Shown: positions 25,641 through 35,412, counted from the stretch's first letter. The stretch is 64,000 bases of DNA from Erythrobacter sp. EC-HK427 (GCF_902498745.1 NZ_LR701479.1:1628152-1692151); one strand, 5' to 3'. Program-made: numbers and translations. Notes: generated by a model not told the origin, from the sequence alone.

Positions 25641-26846
25641 TCAGCCGGGGATTTCAAAGAGACCAGCCGAACCCATGCCGCCCGCGACACACATGGACAC
25701 CACGGCGTAACGAACACCGCGGCGACGCGCTTCCAGCAATATGCTGCCAGTTAGGCGCGCACCTGTCATCCCGAACGGATGGCCAAGTGCAATCGCGCCC
25801 CCGTTGACGTTGATCTTCTCCGGATCGATGCCGAGCTTGTCGCGGCAATAAAGGTACTGGCTGGCAAAAGCCTCGTTGATTTCCCACAGGCCGATATCCT
25901 CCACCTTCAGCCCCGCGCGATGGAGCAGCTTGGGAATGGCGAAGACCGGGCCGATGCCCATCTCCTCCGGCGCACAACCGGCTGACTGGAAGCCGCGGAA
26001 GATGCCGAGAATGTCCTTGCCTTCGGCTTCCGCCAGGCTGCGTTCCATCAGGACCTGGGCAGCCGCGCCGTCAGAAAGCTGGCTGGCGTTGCCAGCGGTC
26101 ACGTGTTGACCTTGCTTGACGACCTGCCCGTCCTTCCAGACAGGCTTCAGTCCCGCCAGCTTCTCTGCTGTCGTTTCTGCGCGGATTCCCTCGTCGGCCG
26201 CTAGCGTGACCTCTTCGTGGCCAGCCACGCTGCCGTCCTTTGCGATGATGTTCTGGATAACAGTCATCGGCGCGATTTCCTCGCCCAATCTTCCTGCCTC
26301 GGTCGCGGCCGCCGCGCGCTGGTGGCTGATTGCGGCGATGGCATCCTGCTCTTCACGACTGATTCCATATTTGTCCGCCACGATCTCGGCAGTTTCGATC
26401 ATCGCCATGTAGGCGTGCGGCTGCCGATCGGTGACCGCCTGCGGCTGAGCCCGATAGGTTGGCATGTGGTTGTTGCGCGTATGCGTAATGCTTTCCGCTC
26501 CGCCCGTCAGCGCGACATCCATATCATTCGCCATAATGCCGCGCGCGCCGAAGGCGAGGGTGGTGAGGCCGGAGCCGCATTTGCGGTCAAGCGTCGTCCC
26601 TGGGAGCGAAATCGGCAGACCTGCCGCAAAAATGGCTGTGCGGGCAAGATTGCTGCCTTGCGTGCCGTATTGTGTTCCCACGCCGATGAGAACGTCGTCG
26701 ATGCGTTCAGGATCGATGCCCGCCCGTTCGATCGCTGCCTTCATCACATGGCCGGTGAATTCGGGAGCATCGGTGTCGTTGAGGGCGCCCTTGAAAGCGC
26801 GGGCGACGCCCGTACGTGCGGTTGAGACGATTGCAGCTTCACGCAT
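25641..26846 (-). CDS. Acetyl-CoA acyltransferase (thiolase)
   Basis: Thiolytic release of acetyl-CoA (or propionyl-CoA) from a 3-oxoacyl-CoA. The 401-residue enzyme has all catalytic parts: nucleophile Cys90 in [28 protein letters not shown] with the catalytic His, and CVAGGMG with the second Cys. The contrast with the Cys-less thiolase-like pair at 30551-32795 is notable. The start at 26846 overlaps the end of the hydrolase gene by 8 bases, so translation is coupled. Confidence 0.92.
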   Translation of the reverse strand: MREAAIVSTARTGVARAFKGALNDTDAPEFTGHVMKAAIERAGIDPERIDDVLIGVGTQYGTQGSNLARTAIFAAGLPISLPGTTLDRKCGSGLTTLAFGARGIMANDMDVALTGGAESITHTRNNHMPTYRAQPQAVTDRQPHAYMAMIETAEIVADKYGISREEQDAIAAISHQRAAAATEAGRLGEEIAPMTVIQNIIAKDGSVAGHEEVTLAADEGIRAETTAEKLAGLKPVWKDGQVVKQGQHVTAGNASQLSDGAAAQVLMERSLAEAEGKDILGIFRGFQSAGCAPEEMGIGPVFAIPKLLHRAGLKVEDIGLWEINEAFASQYLYCRDKLGIDPEKINVNGGAIALGHPFGMTGARLTGSILLEARRRGVRYAVVSMCVAGGMGSAGLFEIPG

Positions 26847-27729
26847 GGCAGGCCTTTCGGGAGTGTTGTTCGAGAAATGGAGTGAGAAGGTCGAGTAATG
26901 CATCGCGCATTTGGTGATGCAGCGAGTGTGAGCCGCCCGGCATGATTTCCAGCCGTACGTCGCGCATCAGGGCAAGCAGGTCCGGGCCGGGGGCGGGGCG
27001 CTTGGCGCTGTCGCCGTAGACGAGGAGGGTAGGGCAGGCGACGCCTGCGAGTACGTCGCGAAGGTCGTAGGCCCTCTGGTCTTCGGGCGGGCGGCCCCGC
27101 ACCAAGGGATCGAACTTCCAGGCGTAGCCGCCGTCGGGAAGTTCGCGCAGGCCGTAGACGACGAGCCGTTTGATGGTGTCCGCATCAAGGCTGGGATGAT
27201 TGCTGGCGAGGCGCTGCCGTGCTTCTTCTTCATTTGCGAACCGGGTACGCGCGGTCGATCGCTTCTCGCGACGCTTTTCGATCCATTCGCGCAACCGGCT
27301 CGGATAGGGTGTGGGTGCGGCCATTTCGTCGCGCTGGATCGGCAGAGTGACGCATTCTATCCCGAACAGCGCCGCAATGCGGTCCGGGTATGCGGCCGCA
27401 AGCCGGAGGCCCAGTGCACCGCCAAGCGAATGACCGACGAGCAGCAGGTCATCCAACTCCATCGCGTCGATCAGGTCAGCGAGGTCCAGAACATAGGCGC
27501 CGAGCGTGTAGCCATCCGGTCCTGCCCACTGACTATCACCATGGCCGCGCAAATCGGGGGCGATGACGTAATGGGACTGGGCAAGCTTCGCCGCGATCCA
27601 ATCCCAGCTGCGATTGTGATCCCACAGGCCGTGCACCAGCAGCACCGGCGGCGCGTTTTCGTCCCCCCATGTGGTGACATGCAAGCGGATTTCACCCGGT
27701 CTGACAAAGCGGCTTTCGGGTCGCATCAT
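26839..27729 (-). CDS. Alpha/beta hydrolase
   Basis: A 296-residue serine hydrolase. HGLWDHNRSW supplies the oxyanion-hole region, the nucleophile is in GHSLGG, and the acid and His would be in VYGDS and GSHSLHHQ. Such enzymes open lactones, hydrolyse esters or cut C-C bonds of beta-diketones. Beside a type II Baeyer-Villiger enzyme, lactone opening is the attractive guess. Starts 2 bases after the CoA-ligase stop (27732) and overlaps the thiolase, so it is part of a tight operon. Confidence 0.85.
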   Translation of the reverse strand: MMRPESRFVRPGEIRLHVTTWGDENAPPVLLVHGLWDHNRSWDWIAAKLAQSHYVIAPDLRGHGDSQWAGPDGYTLGAYVLDLADLIDAMELDDLLLVGHSLGGALGLRLAAAYPDRIAALFGIECVTLPIQRDEMAAPTPYPSRLREWIEKRREKRSTARTRFANEEEARQRLASNHPSLDADTIKRLVVYGLRELPDGGYAWKFDPLVRGRPPEDQRAYDLRDVLAGVACPTLLVYGDSAKRPAPGPDLLALMRDVRLEIMPGGSHSLHHQMRDALLDLLTPFLEQHSRKACHA

Positions 27730-27731
27730 CG

Positions 27732-29237
27732 TTATAAGGCCATTTCGCGCAAGGCGCGCCGCAGGATCTTGCCGGTGGGCCCTTTGGGCAATTCGTCGAG
27801 CACGTGGATTGCTGCTGGACGTTTGTAGTGCGCCAGTTCTGCCCGGCAGCATTCCGCAAGTTCATTCGTGTCGATCCGGCAACCGGCAGTCGGGGCGACG
27901 AAGGCAACCGGTACTTCGCCAAGATCCTCGTCATCGCCGGCAATCACCGCGGCTTCGGCGACATTGCTACAGCGATAAAGAACGTCTTCAATTTCAATCG
28001 GGTAGATATTCTGCCCACCGCGTATGATCACGTCCTTCTTGCGATCGACAATGAAGGCATAGCCATCTGCATCAAGGTAACCGATGTCTCCAGTGTGAAG
28101 CCATCCATCGCGCAAGACAGATGCCGTATCGTCCGGTGCCTTGTGATAACCTTGCATCACGTTCGGACCTTGGACGACTATTTCGCCGGAGTATCCCGCG
28201 GCACAGTCCTGCCCCCGGTCGTCGCGAATGGCCAGGCGCATGCCGTCAAGTACGCGGCCGATCGTGCGGCCGTGCAGCAATTCGCCGTCTTGCCCGAGTT
28301 CGACCTTGGCAAGTGTCACGAGCGCGGTGGCTTCTGTCAGGCCGTATCCTGTCAAGACTTCGACCTCGGGAGCCTTTTCGAGAATGCGAGCCAACAATGC
28401 CCCTGGCACGGGCGCGCCACCCGTCATGATCCGGCGCAATGAGCGCAGTGATCCATCCGAAGCTTCAGGGTGGTCGAAGATGCGTTGGAGCATCGTGGGA
28501 ACGGCAGGCAGGAATGTGCATGCATGATGACTTATCGCGGCGATTACCTGCTCCACGTCGAACCGCGGAAGCAGGATCATCGTTGCCCCCGTCACCAGCA
28601 TGGCATTGATGCCCTGATTCAGGCCGAAGGTGTTGTAGAGTGGCAGCGCACACAGGATCGTGTCTTCGCTGGACAGGCCCAGCCAGTTGGGCGTCGCGTC
28701 GTAATTTGCGGCAAGGTTCGCTGCGCTGAGGATCACGCCTTTTGCCTTGCCAGTGGTTGCGCTGGTGAGCAGGAGCATGGCGGGATCGGCAGGAGAAACC
28801 TCGGCTGGCTGCCCCGGCGCGTTCAGTTTATTCAAAGCCTGGAGCACTTCGTCGTCGATCGAGAAAGCCCGACAGTCCAGCCGTTCAGCCTCACAGGCAA
28901 TGGGTGCGCCAAGCGCATCATCGGTGAGGATGAAGTGGAGTTCACAGCATGCGATTGCGTGGGCGATCTCGCCGGTACGATACATGACATTCAAGGGCGT
29001 GACCGTTGCGCCGAGGACAAAGAGGGCCTGCTGAACGACCACGATATCCGGGGACGAGGGCAAGTAGATGCCTACTCGCGCACCCTTGCCGATCCCGAGG
29101 TTTGCCAGCGCCGCCGCCATCGCCCGGACACGCGAAGCCAGTTCCCCGAAAGTCAGGCTTTCCTGTCCGAAAATGATTGCGGGCTTGTCGGCCATTTCTT
29201 CGGCGCGCCGAAACAGGTGGGCCGCGCGATTAGCCAT
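27732..29237 (-). CDS. AMP-forming acyl-CoA synthetase
   Basis: Activates a carboxylic acid as acyl-AMP and then acyl-CoA. The 501-residue ANL-family enzyme shows the P-loop-like LLTSATTGKAKG, the GYGLTEA motif, GWLHTGDIG with the hinge VDRKKDVIIRGG, and the catalytic Lys near the end in PKGPTGKILRR. Substrate cannot be read off; from context it would be the acid made after ring opening. The start at ATG 29237 overlaps the amidohydrolase end by 8 bases. Confidence 0.92.
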   Translation of the reverse strand: MANRAAHLFRRAEEMADKPAIIFGQESLTFGELASRVRAMAAALANLGIGKGARVGIYLPSSPDIVVVQQALFVLGATVTPLNVMYRTGEIAHAIACCELHFILTDDALGAPIACEAERLDCRAFSIDDEVLQALNKLNAPGQPAEVSPADPAMLLLTSATTGKAKGVILSAANLAANYDATPNWLGLSSEDTILCALPLYNTFGLNQGINAMLVTGATMILLPRFDVEQVIAAISHHACTFLPAVPTMLQRIFDHPEASDGSLRSLRRIMTGGAPVPGALLARILEKAPEVEVLTGYGLTEATALVTLAKVELGQDGELLHGRTIGRVLDGMRLAIRDDRGQDCAAGYSGEIVVQGPNVMQGYHKAPDDTASVLRDGWLHTGDIGYLDADGYAFIVDRKKDVIIRGGQNIYPIEIEDVLYRCSNVAEAAVIAGDDEDLGEVPVAFVAPTAGCRIDTNELAECCRAELAHYKRPAAIHVLDELPKGPTGKILRRALREMAL

Positions 29238-30294
29238 CTGCCGACACCGGAGCGGTAACCTCACCCAGGCGGTAGGCTTGCCGTGCCGAGCCGAGAAAAA
29301 GAGCTTCCTTCTCGTCCATGCTGTACTGCTGTGCCAGTCGCTTGAAGGCGTTCCAGAGCGTGCGATAGGAGTACATCGCCTTGTCGACCGGGAAGTTGCT
29401 CTCGAACATGCAGCGCTGCGGCCCGAACAGATCGATGCAGGTCTCGACATAGGGGCGCCAGGCGTTGGCGAGCCTTTCCGAAGATGGCGGAGATTCGGCC
29501 AGATGCCACTTCGCGCCGCCGATGATCATGCCGAAGCCGCCGATCTTGACGGACACGTTCGGGCATTGGGCGAGGTCTTGCATGTCCAGTGCCCAGGCCT
29601 TGCGCACTTCTTCCTCACACAGTTCATAGGGTCCGACGCCGATAATCGAGCCGATATGATCGAGCACGATCTGCAAATCGGGCGTGGCGCGAGCCATTGC
29701 TGTCAGTTCCGGTAACTGCTGGTGATAAAGCATTGCGTCATATGTCAGGCCTCGCGTTGCTAGGCGGGAAAGGCCCTTGCGGTAGTCTGGATCGCCAAGA
29801 AGTGCTGCCGGACCGGGACGCAACACGATGCCATCGGGGAAATTCTCATCCCTCGAAACGCTGTGGCGGATGCCTACCAGGGCTTCGCCCGCCAATGCCT
29901 CGTGGGCGTCGAGAACCTCGTCAACAGCCTCGCCGAGCGACAAATCGGCTTTCGCCACGATGCCCTCGGCCACCAGAATCGGCGCAGAGTTCTGGCGAGC
30001 AGCACTGCGCATTGCCATGATTTTCTCGGTCTCGCCGACAGGTGCAAGGGAATCCGGTCCTTCGGTGCGATAACCGTAATGCGCCTCGACGCAGACACTG
30101 GCGACCACATTGTGCCCGTCGCGCAGATCTTCCTCGAAGGCTTGAAGTAAGTATGGTTCGTCGTGTTGCTCCCACAGGTGATGGTGAGTATCGACAATAG
30201 GTAATTCGGGTTCGAGCACGCTCTCACGTGAAAGCGCGAGCCACTCCGGATCGGGTGGCGGATAACGGTATTGGCCGGTGACATCGAGGCCCAA
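29230..30294 (-). CDS. Amidohydrolase-2 family metal-dependent hydrolase, TTG start
   Basis: A 354-residue TIM-barrel protein of the PF04909 type, related to lactonases and decarboxylases such as 2-pyrone-4,6-dicarboxylate lactonase. The first metal motif is DTHHHLWE (about residue 35); FESNFPVDK near the C-terminus provides the last acid. No ATG begins the frame; TTG at 30294 is preceded by GAGG/GGAGG with 8-base spacing. It heads the minus-strand operon that runs to the thiolase. Lactone hydrolysis is an inference from family and context. Confidence 0.8.
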   Translation of the reverse strand: MGLDVTGQYRYPPPDPEWLALSRESVLEPELPIVDTHHHLWEQHDEPYLLQAFEEDLRDGHNVVASVCVEAHYGYRTEGPDSLAPVGETEKIMAMRSAARQNSAPILVAEGIVAKADLSLGEAVDEVLDAHEALAGEALVGIRHSVSRDENFPDGIVLRPGPAALLGDPDYRKGLSRLATRGLTYDAMLYHQQLPELTAMARATPDLQIVLDHIGSIIGVGPYELCEEEVRKAWALDMQDLAQCPNVSVKIGGFGMIIGGAKWHLAESPPSSERLANAWRPYVETCIDLFGPQRCMFESNFPVDKAMYSYRTLWNAFKRLAQQYSMDEKEALFLGSARQAYRLGEVTAPVSADG

Positions 30295-30422
30295 ACCCAG
30301 ATCCTCCTCTCCCGATGTTCTTTCGGGTTTTTCCGACTCCGATCAGCAGGCGAACAAATCGCCTAGGACTGAACTGCCTTATTTGTATGCACTATACCGC
30401 AAAATCGATCCAATCAACAAAA

Positions 30423-30439
30423 ACCGAAAAAACGTCGAA
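30423..30439. promoter_or_regulatory. Candidate operator, site 1 of 5 (8/10 match)
   Basis: ACCGA-AAAAACG-TCGAA, compared with the consensus TCCGA-N7-TCGGA. Lies in the 256-bp gap between the divergent amidohydrolase and thiolase-like operons, 112 bases before the plus-strand start. The gap is otherwise AT-rich with a further TCCGA-containing stretch at 30332 that does not fit the spacing. Confidence 0.5.
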
Positions 30440-30550
30440 AAAACTTGACCGGACAATTCCACGTCCATAACAACATTGCCGAGCCGGCCGCGGTATGGTG
30501 CCTTGCCTACCGTCCTGAAGTTAGATGCCGGAAGATGACAGGAGTGCTCA

Positions 30551-31639
30551 ATGGCGCTTGGAAAAGTGGCGATCGTCGGGACCGCCCAGACCGAATTGCG
30601 ACCCGTCTGGGGTGAGGCGCAGCATATCGACCTGATTTCGGCGGTGGTTAGGTCGGTGTTCAAGGGAACCGGCTTTTCGATCGACGATGTAGATTTCGTG
30701 ATCGACTCTGGCAGCGACGTGCTCGACGGCCGCTCGATTTCCAACTGCGGTTTCCTTGGCGCTCTGGGTGCGCATCACAAAGAAGAGGCCCGTGTGGAGG
30801 CGGACGGCATCTGGGCGCTGCAATACGGCGTCAACAAGATCCGCTCGGGTGCGTCGTCGGTCGGCCTGATCGTTGCTTACTCCAAGCCATCGGAATCGAT
30901 GGTGGAAAACTATTGGGCTTCCCAAGTGGAGCCGTTCTACCAGCGCCCGGTCGGTTTCTCCCAACGGGCTGCGGCAGGCATCCAGGCCCAGCGCTATCTG
31001 GCGGACCGCGGTCGTTCGGTGCGTGACCTTGCTGAGTTTGCGGCGCGCCGGTGGGCGGATGCTAAGGCGAACGCCCGGGTCCAGATTGACGACCTGCCCG
31101 ATGCCGAAGCCGTGCTCGCATCCAGTGAAAGTGCCTTGCCATTGACGCAATTGATGATGTCGCGTCCGGTTGACGGCGCGATTGCCATGCTGATCGTCGA
31201 CGAAGCCTCGGCTCGCCGCGCAGGCAACAATCCCGTCTTCATCACCGGAATGGGCAGTGGCACCGATAGCCACGCCTATGCTGACCGCGATCCGCTGAAA
31301 CTCACTTCGCTTGAAGCGGCGGCCGCCATGGCTGCACGGGCTGCGGGCTGGTCTGCCAAAGAGGCCGACATCGTGGAATTGTCGGCTCCGTCCGTGGTTG
31401 GCGAGATGCTGGCGATCGAAATACTCGGTCTCGATGAAGGCAAGGCGGCTGTGAATCGCTCCGGCGGTGCGCTGCCCGCCGATCCGATCATGGCAACCGG
31501 CCTGTGCCGGGCCGTCGAAGCGGTGCGGCAATTGCGCGAACCGCAGCTCTACGACGGCGGCTCTCCGTCGCGCGCCTTGGTGCACGGCACGCAAGGCGTG
31601 GGCATGCAGAACAATTGCGTCATGACGCTGGAGGTTTAG
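30551..31639 (+). CDS. Thiolase-like protein lacking the nucleophilic cysteine (1)
   Basis: A 362-residue protein of the SCP2-thiolase/lipid-transfer class. Start MALGKVAIVGTAQTE and end ALVHGTQGVGMQNNCVMTLEV are typical. At the position of the usual CxSG nucleophile (about residue 83) the sequence reads VEADGIWAL, with no Cys. Proteins of this kind paired with DUF35 partners include the steroid side-chain aldolase Ltp2, so a retro-aldol or structural role is more likely than thiolysis. First gene of an operon to 39721; GGAG is weak before the ATG. Four bases separate it from the second thiolase-like gene. Confidence 0.8.
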   Translation: MALGKVAIVGTAQTELRPVWGEAQHIDLISAVVRSVFKGTGFSIDDVDFVIDSGSDVLDGRSISNCGFLGALGAHHKEEARVEADGIWALQYGVNKIRSGASSVGLIVAYSKPSESMVENYWASQVEPFYQRPVGFSQRAAAGIQAQRYLADRGRSVRDLAEFAARRWADAKANARVQIDDLPDAEAVLASSESALPLTQLMMSRPVDGAIAMLIVDEASARRAGNNPVFITGMGSGTDSHAYADRDPLKLTSLEAAAAMAARAAGWSAKEADIVELSAPSVVGEMLAIEILGLDEGKAAVNRSGGALPADPIMATGLCRAVEAVRQLREPQLYDGGSPSRALVHGTQGVGMQNNCVMTLEV

Positions 31640-31643
31640 GAAC

Positions 31644-32795
31644 ATGGGTCATCATGTAGCAATCGTCGGGGTGGGCCAGACGCATCATGCCCGCCGGCGT
31701 ACAGATGTAAGCCAGGCAGGTCTCGTCCGTGAAGCGGTCGACCGGGCGCTGGCTGACGCGAACATGGAAATGGGCGATATCGACACGATAGTGGTCGCCA
31801 CCGGTCCCGTCCTGTTCGGCGCAGTAAACCATCCCGAACTTTGGGTGGCGAATGCGATTGGCGCACAAGGCAAGCCGATCGTGCGCGTCACCAGTGGCGG
31901 CGGCGCCGGATTCGCCGGCGCACTGGCAGGCTATTATCAGGTGGCGGGCGGCTATGCCGGGCGCACGCTGGTGGTGGCTTATGACAAATTGTCCGAAGGG
32001 CCACTGCAATATTCGATTTCGACGCTCTACGATCCCTTCTGGGGCCGGGAGTTCGCAGTCGGGATCATGGGCTTTTCCGCAGCATACTGGCGTGCCCGGA
32101 TGGATGTCCTTGGTCATACCGAGGAAGCCGCAGCAATGGTTTCGGTCAAGAACCGGCGCAATTCCATCGCCAATCCCTATGCGCATATGAAAAAGGAAGT
32201 GACCGTCGAGGACGTGCTCAATTCCAAGCCACTGTGCTGGCCGATCAAGCTGCTTGACGTGCCGCCGATCTCGGACGGCGCGGCCGCCATTGTGCTCTCG
32301 AACGAGAAACTTGCGGCCAAATCCACGCAGCGGCCCGCCATCATCAAGGGCATGGCCTATTGCTGCGAGGCGGACAATGCGCCCGAGCGCTCGCTGATGA
32401 TCTCGGAACCGCTCGCGATTGCGGCAAAGAAAGTCTATCGGGCCGCCGGCATTACCAACCCGCGTCGCCAGTTCGACGTGGTGGAGGTGCAAGAGCCCTA
32501 CTCCTGCTTCGAGCTCAATTATTACGAGAGCCTGGGCCTCTGCCCGCCCGGTGAAGCCGCAGACCTCGTTGCCTCGGGTGCCACCGATCTTGATGGCGAC
32601 ATTCCGGTCAACCCGTCAGGCGGCTGCATGGGGGCTAATCCTATCGGTGCTGTCGGGGTGGTTCGCTTGATTGAAGCTGCAACCCAAGTCATGGGGCGCA
32701 ACGAGAGTCACCAGATCAAAGATGCCAAGTTGGCTCTGGTGCAGTCCGGCGGCGGCTGGGCCAATCTGCGCGGCTGTGCCGTGCTGAGCGCATAA
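31644..32795 (+). CDS. Thiolase-like protein lacking the nucleophilic cysteine (2)
   Basis: A 383-residue thiolase-superfamily protein (MGHHVAIVGVGQTHHARR…; PISDGAAAIVLSN; GGCMGANPIGAVG near the end, which corresponds to the GHPxGxTG region without His). There is no cysteine anywhere in the first ~190 residues; the nucleophile loop reads VTSGGGAGF. Together with the upstream protein and the DUF35 protein it forms a set reminiscent of the Ltp2-DUF35 aldolase and of archaeal thiolase-HMG-CoA synthase-DUF35 complexes. Reaction unknown. Confidence 0.8.
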   Translation: MGHHVAIVGVGQTHHARRRTDVSQAGLVREAVDRALADANMEMGDIDTIVVATGPVLFGAVNHPELWVANAIGAQGKPIVRVTSGGGAGFAGALAGYYQVAGGYAGRTLVVAYDKLSEGPLQYSISTLYDPFWGREFAVGIMGFSAAYWRARMDVLGHTEEAAAMVSVKNRRNSIANPYAHMKKEVTVEDVLNSKPLCWPIKLLDVPPISDGAAAIVLSNEKLAAKSTQRPAIIKGMAYCCEADNAPERSLMISEPLAIAAKKVYRAAGITNPRRQFDVVEVQEPYSCFELNYYESLGLCPPGEAADLVASGATDLDGDIPVNPSGGCMGANPIGAVGVVRLIEAATQVMGRNESHQIKDAKLALVQSGGGWANLRGCAVLSA

Positions 32796-32807
32796 GGGAG
32801 AGCGAAG

Positions 32808-33734
32808 ATGTTTTCAGCACCTGAATCGATGCCTTTGGACATGCCCACCTTTCACGCGGAAATCAGTCTTCCCTATACGCTTACGCCAGGCCGCGCGGCT
32901 GGCACGTTCCTTGCCGAAATGAAGAACAAGCGGATTGTCGGGTCGCGCATGGCGAATGGCGATATAGTTGCGCCTGCGCAGGACTTCTCCGCGAGCGATG
33001 GCGAGCCGATGACAAACTTTGTCGAAGCACCGCAGACTGGCGAGATCACTGCCTTTACGCGAGTGGACGGCAATATCATTGCCTTCATCCGTCTTGATGG
33101 ATGCAGCAATCAGTTTCCCCATCGTATCCTCGATCAACTTGACAATGTGAAGATCGGCGCCCGGGTAAAGGCCGAGTGGGAGGACGGCGTCGAGCAGTCC
33201 ATCCTGGCGATCAAGGGCTTCGTGCTTGCGCCCGATGCAGAGGTGGGAACAGTGCGCGCACTCGATGAGGTCGAGGAGGCTATCGGTTCGCTCCCCTATT
33301 CGATGGCGCTGCAATATGAGCATGCCTATGGCCCGTATTACGGGCGCATGTTCGACGAGATCAAAGGCTTTGGCCGGGTCATGGGTGTTCGCGGGTCCAG
33401 CAACGACGATGCCCTGCTGCCGCCGCGCGAAATCGATGACATCACGCACAAGCCGACCGGTACGTGGAAGACTTGCGCCGACACCGGCACGATCCGCGGC
33501 TGCTCGATCATCAACATGGAATTCATCGGGCAGACCCTGAAGCCGCCCTATGTCTATGCCGAGATCGTGCTTGACGGTGCCTCGACACGCCTGATCCACT
33601 TCATCGAGATCGACGACGTGGAATATGCCAAAAAGAACATCGGCCCCGGCACGCGCGTACGGGCGATCTGGACCCAAGGCGAGCGCAAGGGCTCGATGGC
33701 CGACATCGAGCGTTTCGAGGTTATCGACGAGTGA
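32808..33734 (+). CDS. Double DUF35 OB-fold protein without zinc-ribbon cysteines
   Basis: A 308-residue protein made of two consecutive DUF35-like units (about 20-150 and 170-305). Each ends in an OB-fold strand set (AFTRVDGNIIAFIRLDG…GARVKAEWE; IIN…YAEIVLDGASTRLIHFIEID…GTRVRAIW). In usual DUF35 proteins a rubredoxin-like ribbon with CxxC pairs precedes the OB fold; here those positions read GSRMANGDIVAP and GVRGSSNDDALLPP, without Cys. Hence a tandem, zinc-free version, presumably partner of the two thiolase-like proteins just upstream. The stop overlaps the next GTG. Confidence 0.77.
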   Translation: MFSAPESMPLDMPTFHAEISLPYTLTPGRAAGTFLAEMKNKRIVGSRMANGDIVAPAQDFSASDGEPMTNFVEAPQTGEITAFTRVDGNIIAFIRLDGCSNQFPHRILDQLDNVKIGARVKAEWEDGVEQSILAIKGFVLAPDAEVGTVRALDEVEEAIGSLPYSMALQYEHAYGPYYGRMFDEIKGFGRVMGVRGSSNDDALLPPREIDDITHKPTGTWKTCADTGTIRGCSIINMEFIGQTLKPPYVYAEIVLDGASTRLIHFIEIDDVEYAKKNIGPGTRVRAIWTQGERKGSMADIERFEVIDE

Positions 33735-34582
33735 GCAACTGGACCGTTACGTCGCTGCGCATAGGCGAAATCTACCTGCCGCACGACGGGGCGATACAGC
33801 GCGACCCGATACATTGCTGGCTGGCCCGCGACGGCGAGCACAACGTGCTGGTCGACACTGGCATGACCGACATCGCCATGGTCAACAAGCGGCTCAAGGT
33901 CGAAGGCTGGGGCGGCGGCCACGCATATCTGACCAGGGCGCTGGCAGCCGAGGGTCTTGCGCCGTCGGATATCGACCATATCGTGCTGACCCACGGTCAT
34001 TTCGATCACGCCGACAATCTCGACCTGTTCCCTGATGCCTGCGTCGTTATCCAGCGCGCTGAGCTGGCCCATGCCACCGATCCGGTGCCGTCGCAGCGCA
34101 TCTTCTACTGGAACACTACGATCGAAAACCTGGTGGCGCGCCGCCGCCAGCAGCAGATTCGCACGCTGGACGGCGACTGCCAACTGTTTCCCGGCTTTCG
34201 TATCCTCAAGGTGCCAAGCCACACGCCGGGAATGCAGGTGCCGATCCTGACGACGGCGAAAGGTGACGTGGCCATCGCTTCGGATCTTGGCGATCATTAT
34301 CGCTACTGGTTTCCGGCCGATGCACGCGCGACCAAGCGGCCTCAGCGTTCGCTTGCCGATGCTTACCTGACGGGCAACATCCGCAGCGAAAGCGAGCGCG
34401 ACTGGCAAGCAGCGATGCGCCGCGTGCAATCCGAATCCGACATCGTGATCCCGGCGCACGACTTTCGCATCCCGGTCCGCATTCCGGACGACTGGTGGGA
34501 AATTCCCGAAAGCAATGACGGCGACCTGGCCGGCGTTCCCCCTGATCGCGAAACTGAAGAATTGGCCAAAGGACAGTCATGA
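33731..34582 (+). CDS. Metallo-beta-lactamase-fold hydrolase (lactonase-like)
   Basis: A 283-residue MBL-fold protein with the dinuclear zinc motif HGHFDHAD (HxHxDH), then His in SHTPGMQ and Asp in ASDLGDH. The layout resembles N-acyl-homoserine lactonase-type enzymes, so it may hydrolyse a lactone or thioester in this pathway. GTG start 33731 overlaps the previous stop (GTGA) and its own end overlaps the crotonase ATG (ATGA), giving tight coupling. Confidence 0.82.
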   Translation: MSNWTVTSLRIGEIYLPHDGAIQRDPIHCWLARDGEHNVLVDTGMTDIAMVNKRLKVEGWGGGHAYLTRALAAEGLAPSDIDHIVLTHGHFDHADNLDLFPDACVVIQRAELAHATDPVPSQRIFYWNTTIENLVARRRQQQIRTLDGDCQLFPGFRILKVPSHTPGMQVPILTTAKGDVAIASDLGDHYRYWFPADARATKRPQRSLADAYLTGNIRSESERDWQAAMRRVQSESDIVIPAHDFRIPVRIPDDWWEIPESNDGDLAGVPPDRETEELAKGQS

Positions 34583-35394
34583 AAATGGAAAATGTTCTGC
34601 TTGAGATCGAGGACCGTATTGCGACGGTTACGTTGAACCGGCCCGACGCGCTTAACGCAACGACTGACGGTCTTTATGGCGAGCTAGCGGAATTGTTGCC
34701 GCAATTGCGCACCAATCCCGAAGTCGCCTGCGTGATCCTTACGGGTGCGGGCCGGGGCTTCTGTGCCGGAGCCGATCTCAAGAACCGGCGAACGGACCTG
34801 ACGCCACTGCAATTGAGTGCACGTCACCGCTGGATCCTCACCAACGTGCTGCGGCCTCTCTACGAAATGGAGAAACCGGTTATCGCGGCGGTAAACGGCG
34901 CAGCAGCCGGGGCGGGCGCCAATATCCCTCTGGCCTGCGATTTCGCCTACGCCAGCGAGAATGCGAGCTTCACGCAGGCCTTTGCGCGGGTCGGCCTTGT
35001 TGCCGATCTCGGCGGACTGTTCTTTCTGCAGCGCGCAGTCGGAAGGGCTCGGGCCAAGGAGTTGGTCTTTACCGCCCGCAAGGTTGATGCGAACGAAGCA
35101 CTAGAGATGGGTTTGGTGCAGAAGGTTGTACCGCACGACGAACTGCTTTCTGCAGCGCGCGAAACGGCTTTAGCTATCGCTCGCAACGCGCCGACTGCAG
35201 TCGGGATGATGAAGACTCTCATCAACAAGTCGGACTATTCGACATTCGACCAGATGGTGGAATTCGAGGCCTATGCCCAGACTGCGGCGTTCGTGTCTCC
35301 GGACTACATGGAAGGGGTCACGGCGTTCCGCGAAAAACGCAAGCCAGAGTTCAAGGGCGGCCCCGCGCAAACAGACAACGAGACATGGCGCTGA
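34579..35394 (+). CDS. Enoyl-CoA isomerase/hydratase, PaaG-like crotonase
   Basis: A 271-residue crotonase-fold protein. GAGRGFCAGADL forms the oxyanion hole. At the positions of the two hydratase glutamates it has Asn (GAGANIPLACD) and no Glu, while an Asp occurs in GLVADLGG; this resembles PaaG-type isomerases that use Asp rather than true hydratases. Probably shifts a double bond in a CoA ester. Between the MBL hydrolase (4-base overlap) and the acyl-CoA dehydrogenases. Confidence 0.85.
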   Translation: MKMENVLLEIEDRIATVTLNRPDALNATTDGLYGELAELLPQLRTNPEVACVILTGAGRGFCAGADLKNRRTDLTPLQLSARHRWILTNVLRPLYEMEKPVIAAVNGAAAGAGANIPLACDFAYASENASFTQAFARVGLVADLGGLFFLQRAVGRARAKELVFTARKVDANEALEMGLVQKVVPHDELLSAARETALAIARNAPTAVGMMKTLINKSDYSTFDQMVEFEAYAQTAAFVSPDYMEGVTAFREKRKPEFKGGPAQTDNETWR

Positions 35395-35412
35395 GCGTAC
35401 GGGAGATTTGGT

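Noticed and set aside
30328-30345. TTCCGACTCCGATC stretch as a further operator
   Set aside because: Contains TCCGA but no correctly spaced TCGGA half; left out of the site count.
30548-31645. Minus-strand open frame (365 codons) opposite the first thiolase-like gene
   Set aside because: The plus strand frame matches the thiolase-superfamily N- and C-termini and fits the operon; the opposite frame matches nothing.
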